A DNA stretch of 64,000 nt from Bradyrhizobium ontarionense (GTDB lineage Bacteria; Pseudomonadota; Alphaproteobacteria; Rhizobiales; Xanthobacteraceae): positions 5,022,001 through 5,086,000 of the forward strand of contig NZ_CP088156.1 in the NCBI RefSeq assembly GCF_021088345.1. Direction: 5' to 3'. A program made the translations under genes and the position numbers. The notes under the pieces were generated by a model, which saw only the letters and a list, made by a program, of their open reading frames with translations, was not told where the DNA came from and ran no database searches. The stretch's first letter is position 1; the number at the start of each line of letters is the position of its first letter. Below, in pieces: positions 1 through 9,356 of the stretch.

Positions 1-1130
1 TCGACGATGCCGAGCCCGATGTCGCGCACCACGCGCAACAACGACGACTTGTTCGAGAACAGGAAGTTCAGCGAATTGGTCGCGACGCCCATCGCCATGG
101 TGTCGAAGCGCCGCCAGCGCTGATAGCGCTCCAATACGTCGACCTGGCCCGGATCAATCCCCATGCGTGCGGCGTCGACGACGACCTCGGCCAGCGCGGC
201 GACGTCCTTCAGCCCCATGTTCAGCCCCTGGCCCGCGATGGGGTGGATCACATGGGCCGCATCGCCGACCAGCGCCAGCCGCGGCGCAATGAAGGATCGC
301 GCGACGAAATAGGACAGCGGAAACGCGCGCGGCTGATCGAGCACCTTGAGCTCACCGAGATGCAGGCCGGCGCGCCTTTCCAGCTCGGCATGGAATTCGT
401 CGGCATTCAGCGCGACGAGACGCTTCGCCTCCGCGCGCCGCTCGGTCCACACCAGCGAGGAGCGTTTGCCGGTCAGCGGCAGCATTGCGAACGGGCCGGA
501 CGGAAGGAAATGCTCCTCGGCGCGGCCGCCATGGTCGCGCTCGTGACCGACGGTGACGACGATGCCGGACTGGTTATAGTCCCAGCCATGGGTCGGAATG
601 CCGGCCCGCTCACGCAGCTTCGAGCGCGCGCCGTCGGCTGCGACCAGCAAGCTGGCCTCACACCGTCCGCCATCGGCCAAGGTCACCGCGATGGCGTCGC
701 TGCGGGTCTCGAAGCCCGTCACTGCCGTCGCCTTCAGCTCGATTCCCGCCGCCTCGGCGTGCCGGACCAGTGCATCGATCAGGAGCCGATTCTCGACCAT
801 ATGGGCGAACGGCTCACCGGCCTCGACCTGCCCCGCGAAGGTCAGGAACGCCGGGCGCGTCGCATCGTCCAGCTTGGAATCGGTGATGACCATGTCGAGG
901 ATCGGCTGCGCGTCGGGCGCGACGTCGGCCCAGACCCCGATCGCATCGAACAGCTTGCGGCAGGCCGCGACGATGGCGCTGGCGCGCGGATCGCGGCTCG
1001 GCCGGTTCGCCAGCGCCGGATCGGCCACGATCACGGGCACGTCAGCGCCCAGCCCCTGCCGGAGCGCCAACGCCAGAGCCAGGCCGGCAAACGCGCCGCC
1101 GCCGATGACAATGCTTCGCTGTGTGGTCAT
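1..1130 (-). CDS. UbiH/UbiF-family FAD-dependent ubiquinone biosynthesis hydroxylase (C-terminus outside window)
   Basis: Flavoprotein monooxygenase of the UbiH/Coq6 family, which hydroxylates the aromatic ring during ubiquinone synthesis at the inner membrane. The frame is open from the ATG at 1130 to the window edge, about 376 codons. It starts with an FAD-binding GGGAFAGLALALAL (GxGxxG-type) loop. It contains a DG-type segment (VAADGARSKLRE) and the second FAD motif GDAAHVIHPIAGQGLN, both typical of the family. The usual length is about 400 residues, so only the last few tens are missing. Transcribed divergently from the thioesterase gene. Family is clear; which ring position it hydroxylates cannot be told from sequence alone. 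Confidence 0.88.
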   Translation of the reverse strand, partial: MTTQRSIVIGGGAFAGLALALALRQGLGADVPVIVADPALANRPSRDPRASAIVAACRKLFDAIGVWADVAPDAQPILDMVITDSKLDDATRPAFLTFAGQVEAGEPFAHMVENRLLIDALVRHAEAAGIELKATAVTGFETRSDAIAVTLADGGRCEASLLVAADGARSKLRERAGIPTHGWDYNQSGIVVTVGHERDHGGRAEEHFLPSGPFAMLPLTGKRSSLVWTERRAEAKRLVALNADEFHAELERRAGLHLGELKVLDQPRAFPLSYFVARSFIAPRLALVGDAAHVIHPIAGQGLNMGLKDVAALAEVVVDAARMGIDPGQVDVLERYQRWRRFDTMAMGVATNSLNFLFSNKSSLLRVVRDIGLGIV

Positions 1131-1285
1131 GCCAACCTGCCTACGGTTACTCTTGCGGGCGGATTATAGCTGGGCGAAACAGGGGCGTGAACCAAGGGTC
1201 GCCACCCAAGGCCATCAATTCCGGATGCCTGATCCCGCCATAACGGGGCCGGAGCCGACGGCCGAGCCAGCGAAAGCACCACGCC

Positions 1286-2161
1286 ATGTCCAAGGGACTG
1301 ATCGACCTGATCTCGATTCTCGACCTCGAGCCGATCGAGGTGAACCTGTTCCGCGGCAACAGCCCGAAGACCAGCTGGCAGCGCGTGTTCGGCGGCCAGG
1401 TGATCGGCCAGGCGATGATGGCGGCCTGCCGCACCGTCGAGGGGCGGCTGCCGCATTCGCTGCACTGCTATTTCATCCTGCCGGGCGATCCGCAGGTGCC
1501 GATCATCTACGAGGTCGAGCGGCTGCGCGACGGCAAGAGCTACGCGACCCGGCGCGTGACCGCGATCCAGCACGGCAACGCGATCTTCTCGATCATGGTG
1601 TCGTTCCACAGCGACGAGGCGAGCGCGTTCAATCATCAGGACAAGATGCCGGAGGTGCCGCCGCCGGAGAAGCTGACGGCGGAGGAGATCTCCAAGCAGC
1701 CGATGTTCCAGGAGATGTTCCGGCAGATGCCGGACTTCATCCGCCGCTATTATGAATCGGATCGGCCGATCGAGTTGCGTCCGGTCGAGCTCGACCGCTA
1801 TTTCGGCAAGAAGATCGAGGACGGCCGCATCCACGTCTGGATCAGGACGGCGGCCAAGCTGCCGGACGACCCGACGCTGCATTTGTGCGCGCTGGCCTAT
1901 GCGTCGGATTTCTCGCTGCTCGATGCGGCGATGGCGCGCTACGGCCGCACGCTGTTCGACAAGCGCATGATGCCGGCCTCGCTCGACCACGCGATGTGGT
2001 TTCACCGGCCGTTCCGCGCCGACGAATGGTTGCTCTACGCGCAGGATTCGCCGAGCGCGCAGGGCGGCCGCGGGCTGACCCGCGGCTCGATCTTCACGAC
2101 GGACGGCACGCTGGTCGCGTCGGTGGCCCAGGAGGGCTCGATCCGCGAGCGGCGGTCCTAG
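1286..2161 (+). CDS. tesB: Acyl-CoA thioesterase II (TesB family)
   Basis: Hydrolyses medium- and long-chain acyl-CoA to free fatty acid and CoA in the cytoplasm. The 291-residue length and the double-hotdog layout match TesB. The N-terminal hotdog has RVFGGQVIGQAM and LHCYFILPGDP; the C-terminal hotdog has SLDHAMWFHRPFRADEWLLY and ends with GLTRGSIFTTDGTLVASVAQEG, all family signatures. The ATG at 1286 lies directly before a conserved N-terminus; a weak ribosome site precedes it. It stands alone between the divergent ubiquinone hydroxylase and a convergent membrane-protein gene. Nothing in the context narrows its substrate. Confidence 0.95.
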   Translation: MSKGLIDLISILDLEPIEVNLFRGNSPKTSWQRVFGGQVIGQAMMAACRTVEGRLPHSLHCYFILPGDPQVPIIYEVERLRDGKSYATRRVTAIQHGNAIFSIMVSFHSDEASAFNHQDKMPEVPPPEKLTAEEISKQPMFQEMFRQMPDFIRRYYESDRPIELRPVELDRYFGKKIEDGRIHVWIRTAAKLPDDPTLHLCALAYASDFSLLDAAMARYGRTLFDKRMMPASLDHAMWFHRPFRADEWLLYAQDSPSAQGGRGLTRGSIFTTDGTLVASVAQEGSIRERRS

Positions 2162-2166
2162 CCACA

Positions 2167-3042
2167 TCACATCGGCCGCGTGCCCCGCTCGACCAGCGCG
2201 AACTGCGACACGTACCAGGTGCTGTACCAGCGCAGCAGCCACGGGATCGGAATGATGAACGCGCAGCCGAACCCGAACAGCAGGGTGCGCCACAGCACCT
2301 GGAGGCCCGAGGCGTTGAACACGACCTCGCGCCGCGTGCCCTGGATGTTGCGGCAGACCCAGCGCATCCAGGCCGTCAACACCCAGGCCCAGCCGATGAT
2401 GGTGATCGCGGACACGAGCGTCAGCAGGTACCAGCCGAAATAGACCACGGGGCTGCCTTCGAAGCGGATCGGCAGCGGCTCGCCATTCGAGGCGATCCTG
2501 CTCAGCACCCAGCGCAGGATCATCCAGCCCAGGAATGCCTCGCCGACCAGGGCGATGAGCTGCACGAAGGGCCGGTCGCTCATGCCGACATAGGTCAGGA
2601 CGCCCATGCCGATGAAGACGTACCAGATGTCGAGCGGCTGCCCGGTGAAGCTCAGGTTCGGCCGGCCGGGCACCCGGATCCGCTCGATCACGTAGCGATA
2701 GAGGTAGACCGCGGTCCACGGCGTGAGAACGATCACGAGCTGGCCCACGACGTACAACAGGGCCCAGCCGAAATAAGGCCAGGTGTCGAGCCTGGCCGAG
2801 AGCGCGCCGCCCGGCTCGGACGGGCCGGCCTCGAACGCGGGCGGACCGGCCGGGGAGATGCTGGGCACGTCCGATAGCAGCCCGGGGATGCGTCCGGCCT
2901 TCTCCCAGCCGGCCATGCCATCGCTCCAGACCAGCGTTTCCGCGGTCAACGCGCCCCGCGCGATCAGGTCGCGCAGTTCGCTTTCCGAGACGGGCCCCTG
3001 TTGCTGACCTTGTGCCGCGTAATACCAGGAACGATTCGACAT
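2167..3042 (-). CDS. GYF_2 (DUF4339) domain protein with DUF898-like membrane region
   Basis: The first ~55 residues form a GYF_2 domain (WYYA..GQQQGPVSESELRDLIARGAL, then VWSDGMAGWEKAG), thought to mediate protein contacts. A Pro/Ala-rich linker follows, then a multi-helix membrane region from about residue 90. That region seems to hold two diverged copies of a DUF898/YjgN-like unit: FTGQPLDIWYVFIGMG and later FNASGLQVLWRTLLFGFG, the second ending near WYSTWYVSQFALVE. Function is unknown for the family. It converges on tesB with only 5 bases between the stop codons. DUF898 is a pattern judgement; the GYF_2 domain is clear. Confidence 0.75.
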   Translation of the reverse strand: MSNRSWYYAAQGQQQGPVSESELRDLIARGALTAETLVWSDGMAGWEKAGRIPGLLSDVPSISPAGPPAFEAGPSEPGGALSARLDTWPYFGWALLYVVGQLVIVLTPWTAVYLYRYVIERIRVPGRPNLSFTGQPLDIWYVFIGMGVLTYVGMSDRPFVQLIALVGEAFLGWMILRWVLSRIASNGEPLPIRFEGSPVVYFGWYLLTLVSAITIIGWAWVLTAWMRWVCRNIQGTRREVVFNASGLQVLWRTLLFGFGCAFIIPIPWLLRWYSTWYVSQFALVERGTRPM

Positions 3043-3144
3043 AATGTGTCCTTGAATGGAAAGGCGGGGTGAAATCTCTTCATTCTGTCGGGCGATGTCG
3101 TCTTGCGTTCAGTGATATCGATCACTCCTGACGTTTTCGCTTAA

Positions 3145-3588
<444 letters not shown>

Positions 3589-3672
3589 GCCGACCCGATC
3601 GCTGCAAGCCGGCCGCAACGACGCGGGCGGACGAAAATTCCTGATCTGATCTGACATGCCGGGGGGACTGTC

Positions 3673-4983
3673 ATGGGGACCTGCGCGTCTCGTTGCCTGC
3701 GCGCGCCTGCTGCACTCGTTGCAACGGCCGCTGTCGCCTTCACCACACCAGCACTGGCCGCAACGCCATCCACCATCGATCCGGCCGACACCGCCTGGAT
3801 GATCGTCGCCACCGCGCTGGTGCTGATGATGACGATCCCGGGACTGGCGCTGTTCTACTCGGGCATGGTGCGCAAGAAGAACGTGCTGGCGACCATGGCC
3901 CAAAGCCTTTCCGCGGTCATGATCATCTCGATCCTGTGGGTCGCGTTCGGCTATTCGCTCGCCTTCGTCGGCGACGGCACCTGGATCGGCTCGCTCGACC
4001 GCGCTTTCCTCGCCGGCATGGGCATGGACAGCGTCCATCCGGGCGCCAGGACCATCCCGGAAGCCCTGTTCATGCTTTACCAGATGACATTCGCGATCAT
4101 CACGGTGGCGCTGGTGGCGGGGTCGGTGGCCGACCGCATGCGCTTCTCGGCCTATCTGCTGTTCGGCATCGCCTGGTTCATCTTCGTCTACGTTCCGCTC
4201 GCGCATTGGATCTGGGGCGGCGGTTTCCTCGCCCAGATCGGCGTCGTCGACTTCGCCGGCGGCCTGGTGGTGCACCTGTCCGCCGGCACCGGCGGGCTGG
4301 TCGCGGCGCTGGTGATGGGCCGCCGCCAGGGCTACGGCAGCGAGAATCTCTCGCCATTCGACCTGTCGCTCGCCGTGGTCGGCACCGGCCTGCTCTGGGT
4401 CGGCTGGTTCGGCTTCAACGGCGGCTCGGCGCTCGGCGCCAACGCGCACGCCGTCATGGCGATCCTGACCACGCATCTGGCGGCCTGCGCCGGCGCGATC
4501 ACCTGGGGCGCGCTGGAATGGTCGACCCGCCGCAAGCCGTCGGTGCTCGGCATGATCTCCGGCGCCGTCGCCGGCCTCGGCACCATCACCCCGGCCTCCG
4601 GCTTCGTCGCGCCCTGGCATGGCCTCGTCATCGGCGCGCTGGCCGGGATCATCTGCTACTGGGCCTGCACCTCGCTGAAGCACCGCTTCAACTACGACGA
4701 CTCGCTCGACGTGTTCGGCGTCCACGGCATCGGCGGCCTCACCGGAACCCTGCTGGCCGGCGTGTTCGCGACCGCAGCGATCGGCGGCACCGCCGGGCTG
4801 ATCGAGGGCAACCCGAAGCAGCTGCTGGCCCAGCTCTACGGTGTCGCCGTCACCCTGGTATGGTCGGGCGGGGTGACGTGGGGGCTCCTGAAGCTGGTCA
4901 GCGCCTTCGTGCCGCTGCGGGTGTCCCGCGAGCATGAACTCGAGGGGCTCGACATCTCCCAGCATGGCGAAGCGCTGCAGTAA
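3673..4983 (+). CDS. amtB: Ammonium transporter AmtB, first copy
   Basis: Trimeric ammonium channel of the inner membrane, 436 residues. A cleavable signal peptide (about 1-29, ending PALAA) precedes the channel domain. Family marks are GLALFYSGMVRKKN, the pore residues in YQMTFAIIT, and the two histidines of the conduction path in DFAGGLVVHLSAG and DVFGVHGIGG. The C-terminal tail ends ELEGLDISQHGEALQ, the segment that docks GlnK. It directly follows its own glnK, so channel and regulator should be co-expressed under nitrogen limitation. The 40-residue loop insertion found in the second copy is absent here. Confidence 0.95.
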   Translation: MGTCASRCLRAPAALVATAAVAFTTPALAATPSTIDPADTAWMIVATALVLMMTIPGLALFYSGMVRKKNVLATMAQSLSAVMIISILWVAFGYSLAFVGDGTWIGSLDRAFLAGMGMDSVHPGARTIPEALFMLYQMTFAIITVALVAGSVADRMRFSAYLLFGIAWFIFVYVPLAHWIWGGGFLAQIGVVDFAGGLVVHLSAGTGGLVAALVMGRRQGYGSENLSPFDLSLAVVGTGLLWVGWFGFNGGSALGANAHAVMAILTTHLAACAGAITWGALEWSTRRKPSVLGMISGAVAGLGTITPASGFVAPWHGLVIGALAGIICYWACTSLKHRFNYDDSLDVFGVHGIGGLTGTLLAGVFATAAIGGTAGLIEGNPKQLLAQLYGVAVTLVWSGGVTWGLLKLVSAFVPLRVSREHELEGLDISQHGEALQ

Positions 4984-5179
4984 TTGGCGCCATTTGATTT
5001 GTTCTGAGTCGGCCAACTCTGCCCTTGCAGTGAGCAGCATTGTGTCTTGAGCCTGACATGCGCAGAAAATGCGCAGATATGCCCATTCCTTAGGCGCGAC
5101 CGAATAACGCAGGTCCGAATGGGCCCCCTCAGGGCGGAAAAGGCCCGTGTTCACTGCTCGTTAGCCCTCACGAGCCGTC

Positions 5180-5195
5180 TGGCACGGCATTTGAT
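5180..5195 (+). promoter_or_regulatory. Candidate sigma54 (-24/-12) promoter of glnK2-amtB2
   Basis: TGGCACGGCATTTGAT matches the RpoN consensus TGGCAC-N5-TTGCW except that the -12 GC reads GA. The GG and GA elements are exactly 10 bases apart. It lies about 112 bases before the second glnK start, in a gene-free stretch, the expected place for an NtrC-activated nitrogen promoter. Inferred from sequence only. Confidence 0.6.
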
Positions 5196-5306
5196 TATAG
5201 GCCCCTGGCTGTGCCCGCGTCGTGAAGATTTCTCCCGCGTGGTGAACCTCAGTCGACAAGAAGCGCTCGGTAACGTCCGTGCCGGGCCCAAGCGGGGATA
5301 GGACCC

Positions 5307-5645
5307 ATGAAAATTGTTATGGCGATCATTAAGCCATTCAAGCTCGAAGAAGTCCGGGACGCCCTGACCGCCATCGGCGTTCATGGTCTCACGGTGACCG
5401 AAGTGAAGGGGTACGGCCGGCAGAAAGGCCATACGGAAATCTACCGCGGCGCCGAATATGCGGTGAGCTTCCTGCCCAAGATCAAGATCGAAGTCGCCAT
5501 CCCCGCCGACCAGGTCGACAAGACCATCGACGCGATCTCCACGGCCGCCAAGACCGGACAGATCGGCGACGGCAAGATCTTCGTGATCGGCCTCGACCAC
5601 GCCGTGCGTATCCGCACCGGCGAGGCCGACGCTGCGGCCCTTTGA
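5307..5645 (+). CDS. glnK: Nitrogen regulatory protein PII (GlnK type), second copy
   Basis: Second 112-residue PII protein. It starts [16 protein letters not shown], has the same T-loop [17 protein letters not shown] with Tyr51, and ends RIRTGEADAAAL. It differs from the first copy mainly in residues about 52-90 (SFLPKIKIEVAIPADQVDKTIDAIS), which may change partner choice or effector affinity. A ribosome site (GGATAGGA) sits just before the ATG. It is followed 39 bases later by the second amtB and preceded by a sigma54-type promoter, so it is probably the more strongly nitrogen-controlled of the two PII copies. Confidence 0.96.
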   Translation: MKIVMAIIKPFKLEEVRDALTAIGVHGLTVTEVKGYGRQKGHTEIYRGAEYAVSFLPKIKIEVAIPADQVDKTIDAISTAAKTGQIGDGKIFVIGLDHAVRIRTGEADAAAL

Positions 5646-5684
5646 TTTCGCGCTCAAACCAGAACACTTACGGAGTAGAAGAAA

Positions 5685-7187
5685 ATGACGTTCAAGCGTC
5701 CAACCAGCGCGGGATGGGTTACGCTCGCAATTGCAGGGCTCTGCGTCGCAGGCCTCGCCGATGTGGCGTTCGCTGAAGACGCGCCTGCCGCCGCCGCCGC
5801 AGCCGCCCCCGTTCCCAACAAGGGCGACGTCGCCTGGATGCTCGTGTCCAGCGCCCTCGTCCTGATGATGTCGGTCCCCGGCCTCGCTTTGTTCTATGGT
5901 GGCCTCGTCCGTACCAAGAACATGGCCTCGGTCCTGACCCAGGTGTTCGCGATCGTCGCCATGGTCGGCGTCATCTGGACGCTCTACGGCTACTCGATGG
6001 CCTTCACCGACGGCGGCAGCATGACGTCGTGGATCGGCGGTTTCTCGAAGGCCTTCATGCACGGCGTCGACGCCAACTCGACCGCGGCCACCTTCTCCAA
6101 CGGCGTGGTGATCCCGGAACTCGCGTACTTCGTGTTCCAGATGACCTTCGCGATGATCACCCCGGCCCTGATCGTCGGCGCCTTCGCCGAGCGCATCAAG
6201 TTCTCGGCCGTGATGCTGTTCATCCTGCTCTGGGTAACCTTCATCTACTTCCCGATCGCGCACTGGGTCTGGTACATCGCAGCTCCCGATGACATCGCGG
6301 CCGCCGCCAAGGCGCTCGCGGCTGCCACCGATGCTGCTGCCAAGACCGCGGCCCAGGCCAAGCTCGACGAAGTCACCGGCGCTGTCGGCTGGCTCGCCGG
6401 TGCCGGCGCCCTCGACTTCGCGGGCGGCACCGTGGTGCACATCAATGCTGGCATCGCGGGCCTCGTCGGCGCCGTGCTGATCGGCAAGCGCACCGGTTAC
6501 GGCAAGGACCTGATGGCTCCGCACTCGCTGACCATGACCATGATCGGCGCTGCGCTGCTGTGGGTCGGCTGGTTCGGCTTCAATGCGGGTTCGAATCTGG
6601 AAGCCAACGGCGTCACCGCGCTGGCCTTCGTCAACACAATGGTCGCCACCGCCGGTGCGGCGCTGTCCTGGCTGCTGTGTGAATGGGCCGTCAAGGGCAA
6701 GCCCTCGCTGCTCGGCATCTGCTCGGGCGCGGTCGCCGGCCTCGTCGCCGTCACTCCGGCCTCCGGCTATGCCGGCCCGATCGGTGCGCTGGTGCTCGGC
6801 CTGATCGTCTCGCCGGTCTGCCTGTTCTTCGTCTCCACCGTGAAGAACGCGCTCGGCTATGACGATGCGCTCGACGTGTTCGGCGTGCACTGCATCGGCG
6901 GCATCATCGGCGCACTCGGCACCGGCATCCTGGTCAACCCCGCGCTCGGTGGCGTCGGCATCACCGACTACACCAACATCACGGGCAACAACGCCGGTAC
7001 CTACGACTTCGCCGCGCAGATGATCGCACAGGGCAAGGCCGTTCTCGCCACGCTGCTGTGGTCGGGCATCGGCTCGGCGATCCTCTACAAGATCGTCGAC
7101 GTGATCATCGGCCTGCGTCCGACCGTGGAGCAGGAGCGCGAAGGTCTCGACATCACCGACCACGGCGAGCGCGCCTATAACTACTGA
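5685..7187 (+). CDS. amtB: Ammonium transporter AmtB, second copy, with Ala-rich loop insertion
   Basis: Ammonium channel of 500 residues, longer than the first copy. A signal peptide is followed by an Ala/Pro stretch, then GLALFYGGLVRTKN. The pore histidines are in DFAGGTVVHINAG and DVFGVHCIGG. The tail ends GLDITDHGERAYNY, the GlnK-docking segment. Between HWVWYIAAP (about residue 195) and ALDFAGG (about 242) there is an Ala/Lys/Asp-rich insertion of roughly 35 residues, absent from copy 1 and from E. coli AmtB. It would lie in an extramembrane loop. The GGAG site before the ATG supports the start. A strong terminator follows. Confidence 0.95.
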   Translation: MTFKRPTSAGWVTLAIAGLCVAGLADVAFAEDAPAAAAAAAPVPNKGDVAWMLVSSALVLMMSVPGLALFYGGLVRTKNMASVLTQVFAIVAMVGVIWTLYGYSMAFTDGGSMTSWIGGFSKAFMHGVDANSTAATFSNGVVIPELAYFVFQMTFAMITPALIVGAFAERIKFSAVMLFILLWVTFIYFPIAHWVWYIAAPDDIAAAAKALAAATDAAAKTAAQAKLDEVTGAVGWLAGAGALDFAGGTVVHINAGIAGLVGAVLIGKRTGYGKDLMAPHSLTMTMIGAALLWVGWFGFNAGSNLEANGVTALAFVNTMVATAGAALSWLLCEWAVKGKPSLLGICSGAVAGLVAVTPASGYAGPIGALVLGLIVSPVCLFFVSTVKNALGYDDALDVFGVHCIGGIIGALGTGILVNPALGGVGITDYTNITGNNAGTYDFAAQMIAQGKAVLATLLWSGIGSAILYKIVDVIIGLRPTVEQEREGLDITDHGERAYNY

Positions 7188-7267
7188 GTTCTCCCGGGAC
7201 TTGGTCGTAAGCGACCAGGTCCGCAACTTCGGTTCGGGCAAATACCCGGCAATGCCCTGACCGTTGA

Positions 7268-7302
7268 GGGGCTCCAGCGCAAGCTGGGGCCCCTTTCTTT
7301 TT
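7268..7302 (+). terminator. Rho-independent terminator after amtB2
   Basis: An 11-bp GC-rich stem (GGGGCTCCAGC / GCTGGGGCCCC, one T-G wobble) closes a GCAA tetraloop and is followed directly by TTTCTTTTT. It lies 80 bases after the amtB2 stop codon and would end the glnK-amtB transcript. Confidence 0.9.
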
Positions 7303-7373
7303 GGCGGACTGGCTTGCTTGCGACGGCTTCACGGATCGATCGTGAAGGCCAATGGCGCGCCAAAACAACAGGC

Positions 7374-7490
7374 GTCGTCCCTGCGAACGCAGGGACCCAT
7401 ACTGCGTGATGTCTGAAAAGGGCATGCTGCTAGTCCCGCGCAAGACAACTGGCCCCTGTGGTTATGGGTCCCCGCGTTCGCGGGGACGAC
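7374..7490. repeat. Inverted pair of short palindromic repeats (REPIN-like)
   Basis: Two related 28-base palindromic units face each other: GTCGTCCCTGCGAACGCAGG... at 7374-7401 and its near reverse complement at 7463-7490. The arrangement, two small hairpins in opposite orientation about 60 bases apart, is that of REPIN elements common in Bradyrhizobium genomes. No gene overlaps. Confidence 0.75.
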
Positions 7491-7539
7491 AGCGGTGGGT
7501 GGCGTGGTGAGTGTTGCCTCTGAGAAAATTGGAAGCATG

Positions 7540-8120
7540 CGACGTCATCCTCGCCGCGCATCCGCGCCCGAGCTGTGCTGAACTCATCGCCCTCGACATC
7601 ATGAGGGCGCAGGGAAGGCCGGGCGCTGGCCGCGCCCGTGGCCCGCCTGCGGAAGAAAATGCAGGCGGCAGGTACCACAGGTCTGGCCGAAGACGCCCGG
7701 CCCTCCCTGCGCAACGGTTTTAACGGCTGCTTCGCGTTCTCCCTGGTGCGCCGGGCTTGTTGGCCACCATCCCCACGCGAAGCGAAGCCTCAACGTGAGT
7801 TGACATCAGCATCGGGATATCAGGACCGCGCGACTTGACCGTACGTGCATCGCCGTTCGTCCGCGCAGTCTGAACTACGCTGCGGCAACACACGCCCATC
7901 GCATCCCGCTGCCAACGATCCGTGACGGTCGCGAAACGCCCCTCATGCGGCAGCAGGACGAGCGGAAATGTGAAGGTGATTTGCCCGACGGCGCAAGCGC
8001 CCGCACCTGCGACAAACTAACACGACGGGCAATTGGCACATGTCGGGAATGCGGAAACTGCCCGACGGGCAACAGCGCAGGCTTTGATCCGCCCAATAGC
8101 GCGGGAGGCCAGTCCGATTG
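7540..8120. repeat. Gene-free region with interspersed Bradyrhizobium-type repeat sequence
   Basis: About 900 bases between the amtB2 terminator and the DUF2059 gene hold no credible gene on either strand. Short open frames here are low-complexity and do not resemble proteins. The stretch 7600-7790 has the look of a dispersed non-coding repeat. The segment CAAACTAACACGACGGGCAA at 8013-8032 recurs with one change at 8776-8795, which shows that at least this part is a repeat. Confidence 0.45.
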
Positions 8121-8232
8121 CAATGGCAGAAATACAACCCACTAGTACTGTTCGCTGGCTCCGGCTAATCCTTGGAATTGGAACCCGACCGCAGCTGCGA
8201 TCGTCGCTGCAGCCGGCCTGTGGGGGATCAGG

Positions 8233-8736
8233 ATGAAGCATCGCTGTCGGTACGTCGTCGTCGCCTCCGCCATTTGGCTTGCCGCCGCAACGCCGCCATC
8301 GGCAAGAGCCCAAGCGACATCACCGGAGTCCATGGCGGCTGCGAAAGAGCTGGTGTCCGTGATGCATATGAATGACCAGGCGACAGCCCTGTTGCCGATC
8401 GTTCTGAAGAACCTGAGACCGACGATCGTCCAGGGGCGCGCCGAGGTCGCTCTGCAATATGATGCGTTGATCCCGAAGTTCACCCAGGCCTTTCAGGGCA
8501 GGGTTTCCGAATTCTCGGATGCGATCGCGGTCGTCTACGCCAGGAACTTCTCGGCGGACGACCTCAGGACCATGGCTGAGTTCTACAGGAGCCCGACAGG
8601 TCAAAGAGTCCTGCAGAAGCTGCCGTCCGTCACCCAGGAGTCGAGCATTGCCGGGCAGAAATTTGGTCAAGCTCTCGGCGAAGAGATCAGGAAGCAGATG
8701 GTCGATGAGCTGAGGAAGAAAGGTCTGGATCTCTGA
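8233..8736 (+). CDS. Exported DUF2059 domain protein
   Basis: A 167-residue protein with a signal peptide (MKHRCRYVVVASAIWLAAA..ARAQA, cleaved near residue 27). The helical body has the DUF2059 hallmark FSADDLRTMAEFYRSPTGQRVL at about residues 113-135 and a charged C-terminal helix. A strong ribosome site GGGGATCAGG precedes the ATG. DUF2059 proteins are periplasmic and of unknown role. It stands alone between two repeat-bearing gaps. The family call rests on the FY.SP.G motif and is fairly safe; nothing indicates a specific function. Confidence 0.88.
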   Translation: MKHRCRYVVVASAIWLAAATPPSARAQATSPESMAAAKELVSVMHMNDQATALLPIVLKNLRPTIVQGRAEVALQYDALIPKFTQAFQGRVSEFSDAIAVVYARNFSADDLRTMAEFYRSPTGQRVLQKLPSVTQESSIAGQKFGQALGEEIRKQMVDELRKKGLDL

Positions 8737-8775
8737 TCCGAATTCCCGATCGTCATGCACCGGCCCGCCCTGCGC

Positions 8776-8805
8776 CAAACTAACACGACGGACAATTGCG
8801 CATGG
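8776..8805. repeat. Second copy of the CAAACTAACACGACGG repeat segment
   Basis: CCAAACTAACACGACGGACAATTGCGCATG closely repeats 8012-8041. The two copies flank the DUF2059 gene in the same orientation, about 760 bases apart. Confidence 0.6.
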
Positions 8806-8972
8806 CATGCATCCACTCCAACCTGGAAAGGTCTTCAAGTCCGAACAGATCGAATTCGTTGTAAGTATCAGCAGCGGACGACGCGGTCCGCTGCTGACGA
8901 TCGATCTCCGTACGCGACAAAGCCAGCTCGGCCTCCTTCAGCAATCTGGCCGGAAGGGGAGCCCAGGTGAAC

Positions 8973-9188
8973 TCACGAGCCCTCGAACTTGAAGGACACG
9001 TTGATCTTGGCACGGTAGGCTTCTACTTTTCCCTTGGGGTCCAATTGCATGTCGAGCTTGACGACCTCTGCAACGCGCAAGTCTCGGAGTGATTTTGCGG
9101 CCTGCTCGACCGCGTTGGCGGCCGCCCTTTCCCAGGATTCACTGCTGGTACCGATCAGTTCAATGGTCTTGTAGACGCTCTCGGACAT
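8973..9188 (-). CDS. Dodecin family flavin-binding protein
   Basis: A 71-residue protein starting MSESVYKTIELIGTSSESWE and ending FKFEGS. This is the complete dodecin fold: a three-strand sheet with one helix, forming hollow dodecamers that store flavin or CoA. The Trp in SSESWERAAANAVEQAA is the flavin-stacking residue. The frame is open upstream, but residues before MSESVYK are unrelated to dodecins, so the ATG at 9188 is used. Length matches the family (about 70). Single gene with no obvious operon partner. Confidence 0.93.
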   Translation of the reverse strand: MSESVYKTIELIGTSSESWERAAANAVEQAAKSLRDLRVAEVVKLDMQLDPKGKVEAYRAKINVSFKFEGS

Positions 9189-9356
9189 GTCGTCCTCCCG
9201 TTCGGTATGGAACAGGGAGCAGGTGCTCCCTGCCGCAGGTGAACGTAGCACCATGGCGCGGTGCCTGAAAGGACGCAGCCTGCTCACGACGGCCGCAGGT
9301 CCGGCGCTACCACGAATGGCGCTAACGCCTTGCGTGTCTCACAAGCGCTTAGGCGC

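Noticed and set aside
4981..5000. TTGGCGCCATTTGAT as a sigma54 site after amtB1
   Set aside because: GG and GA elements are only 8 bases apart; the site at 5180 has the right spacing.
5151..7241. Long minus-strand frame opposite glnK2-amtB2
   Set aside because: Same reason; the plus-strand genes are certain.
7329..7538. Small minus-strand frame with VPANAGTH-type residues
   Set aside because: Produced by the palindromic repeat pair; no real gene.
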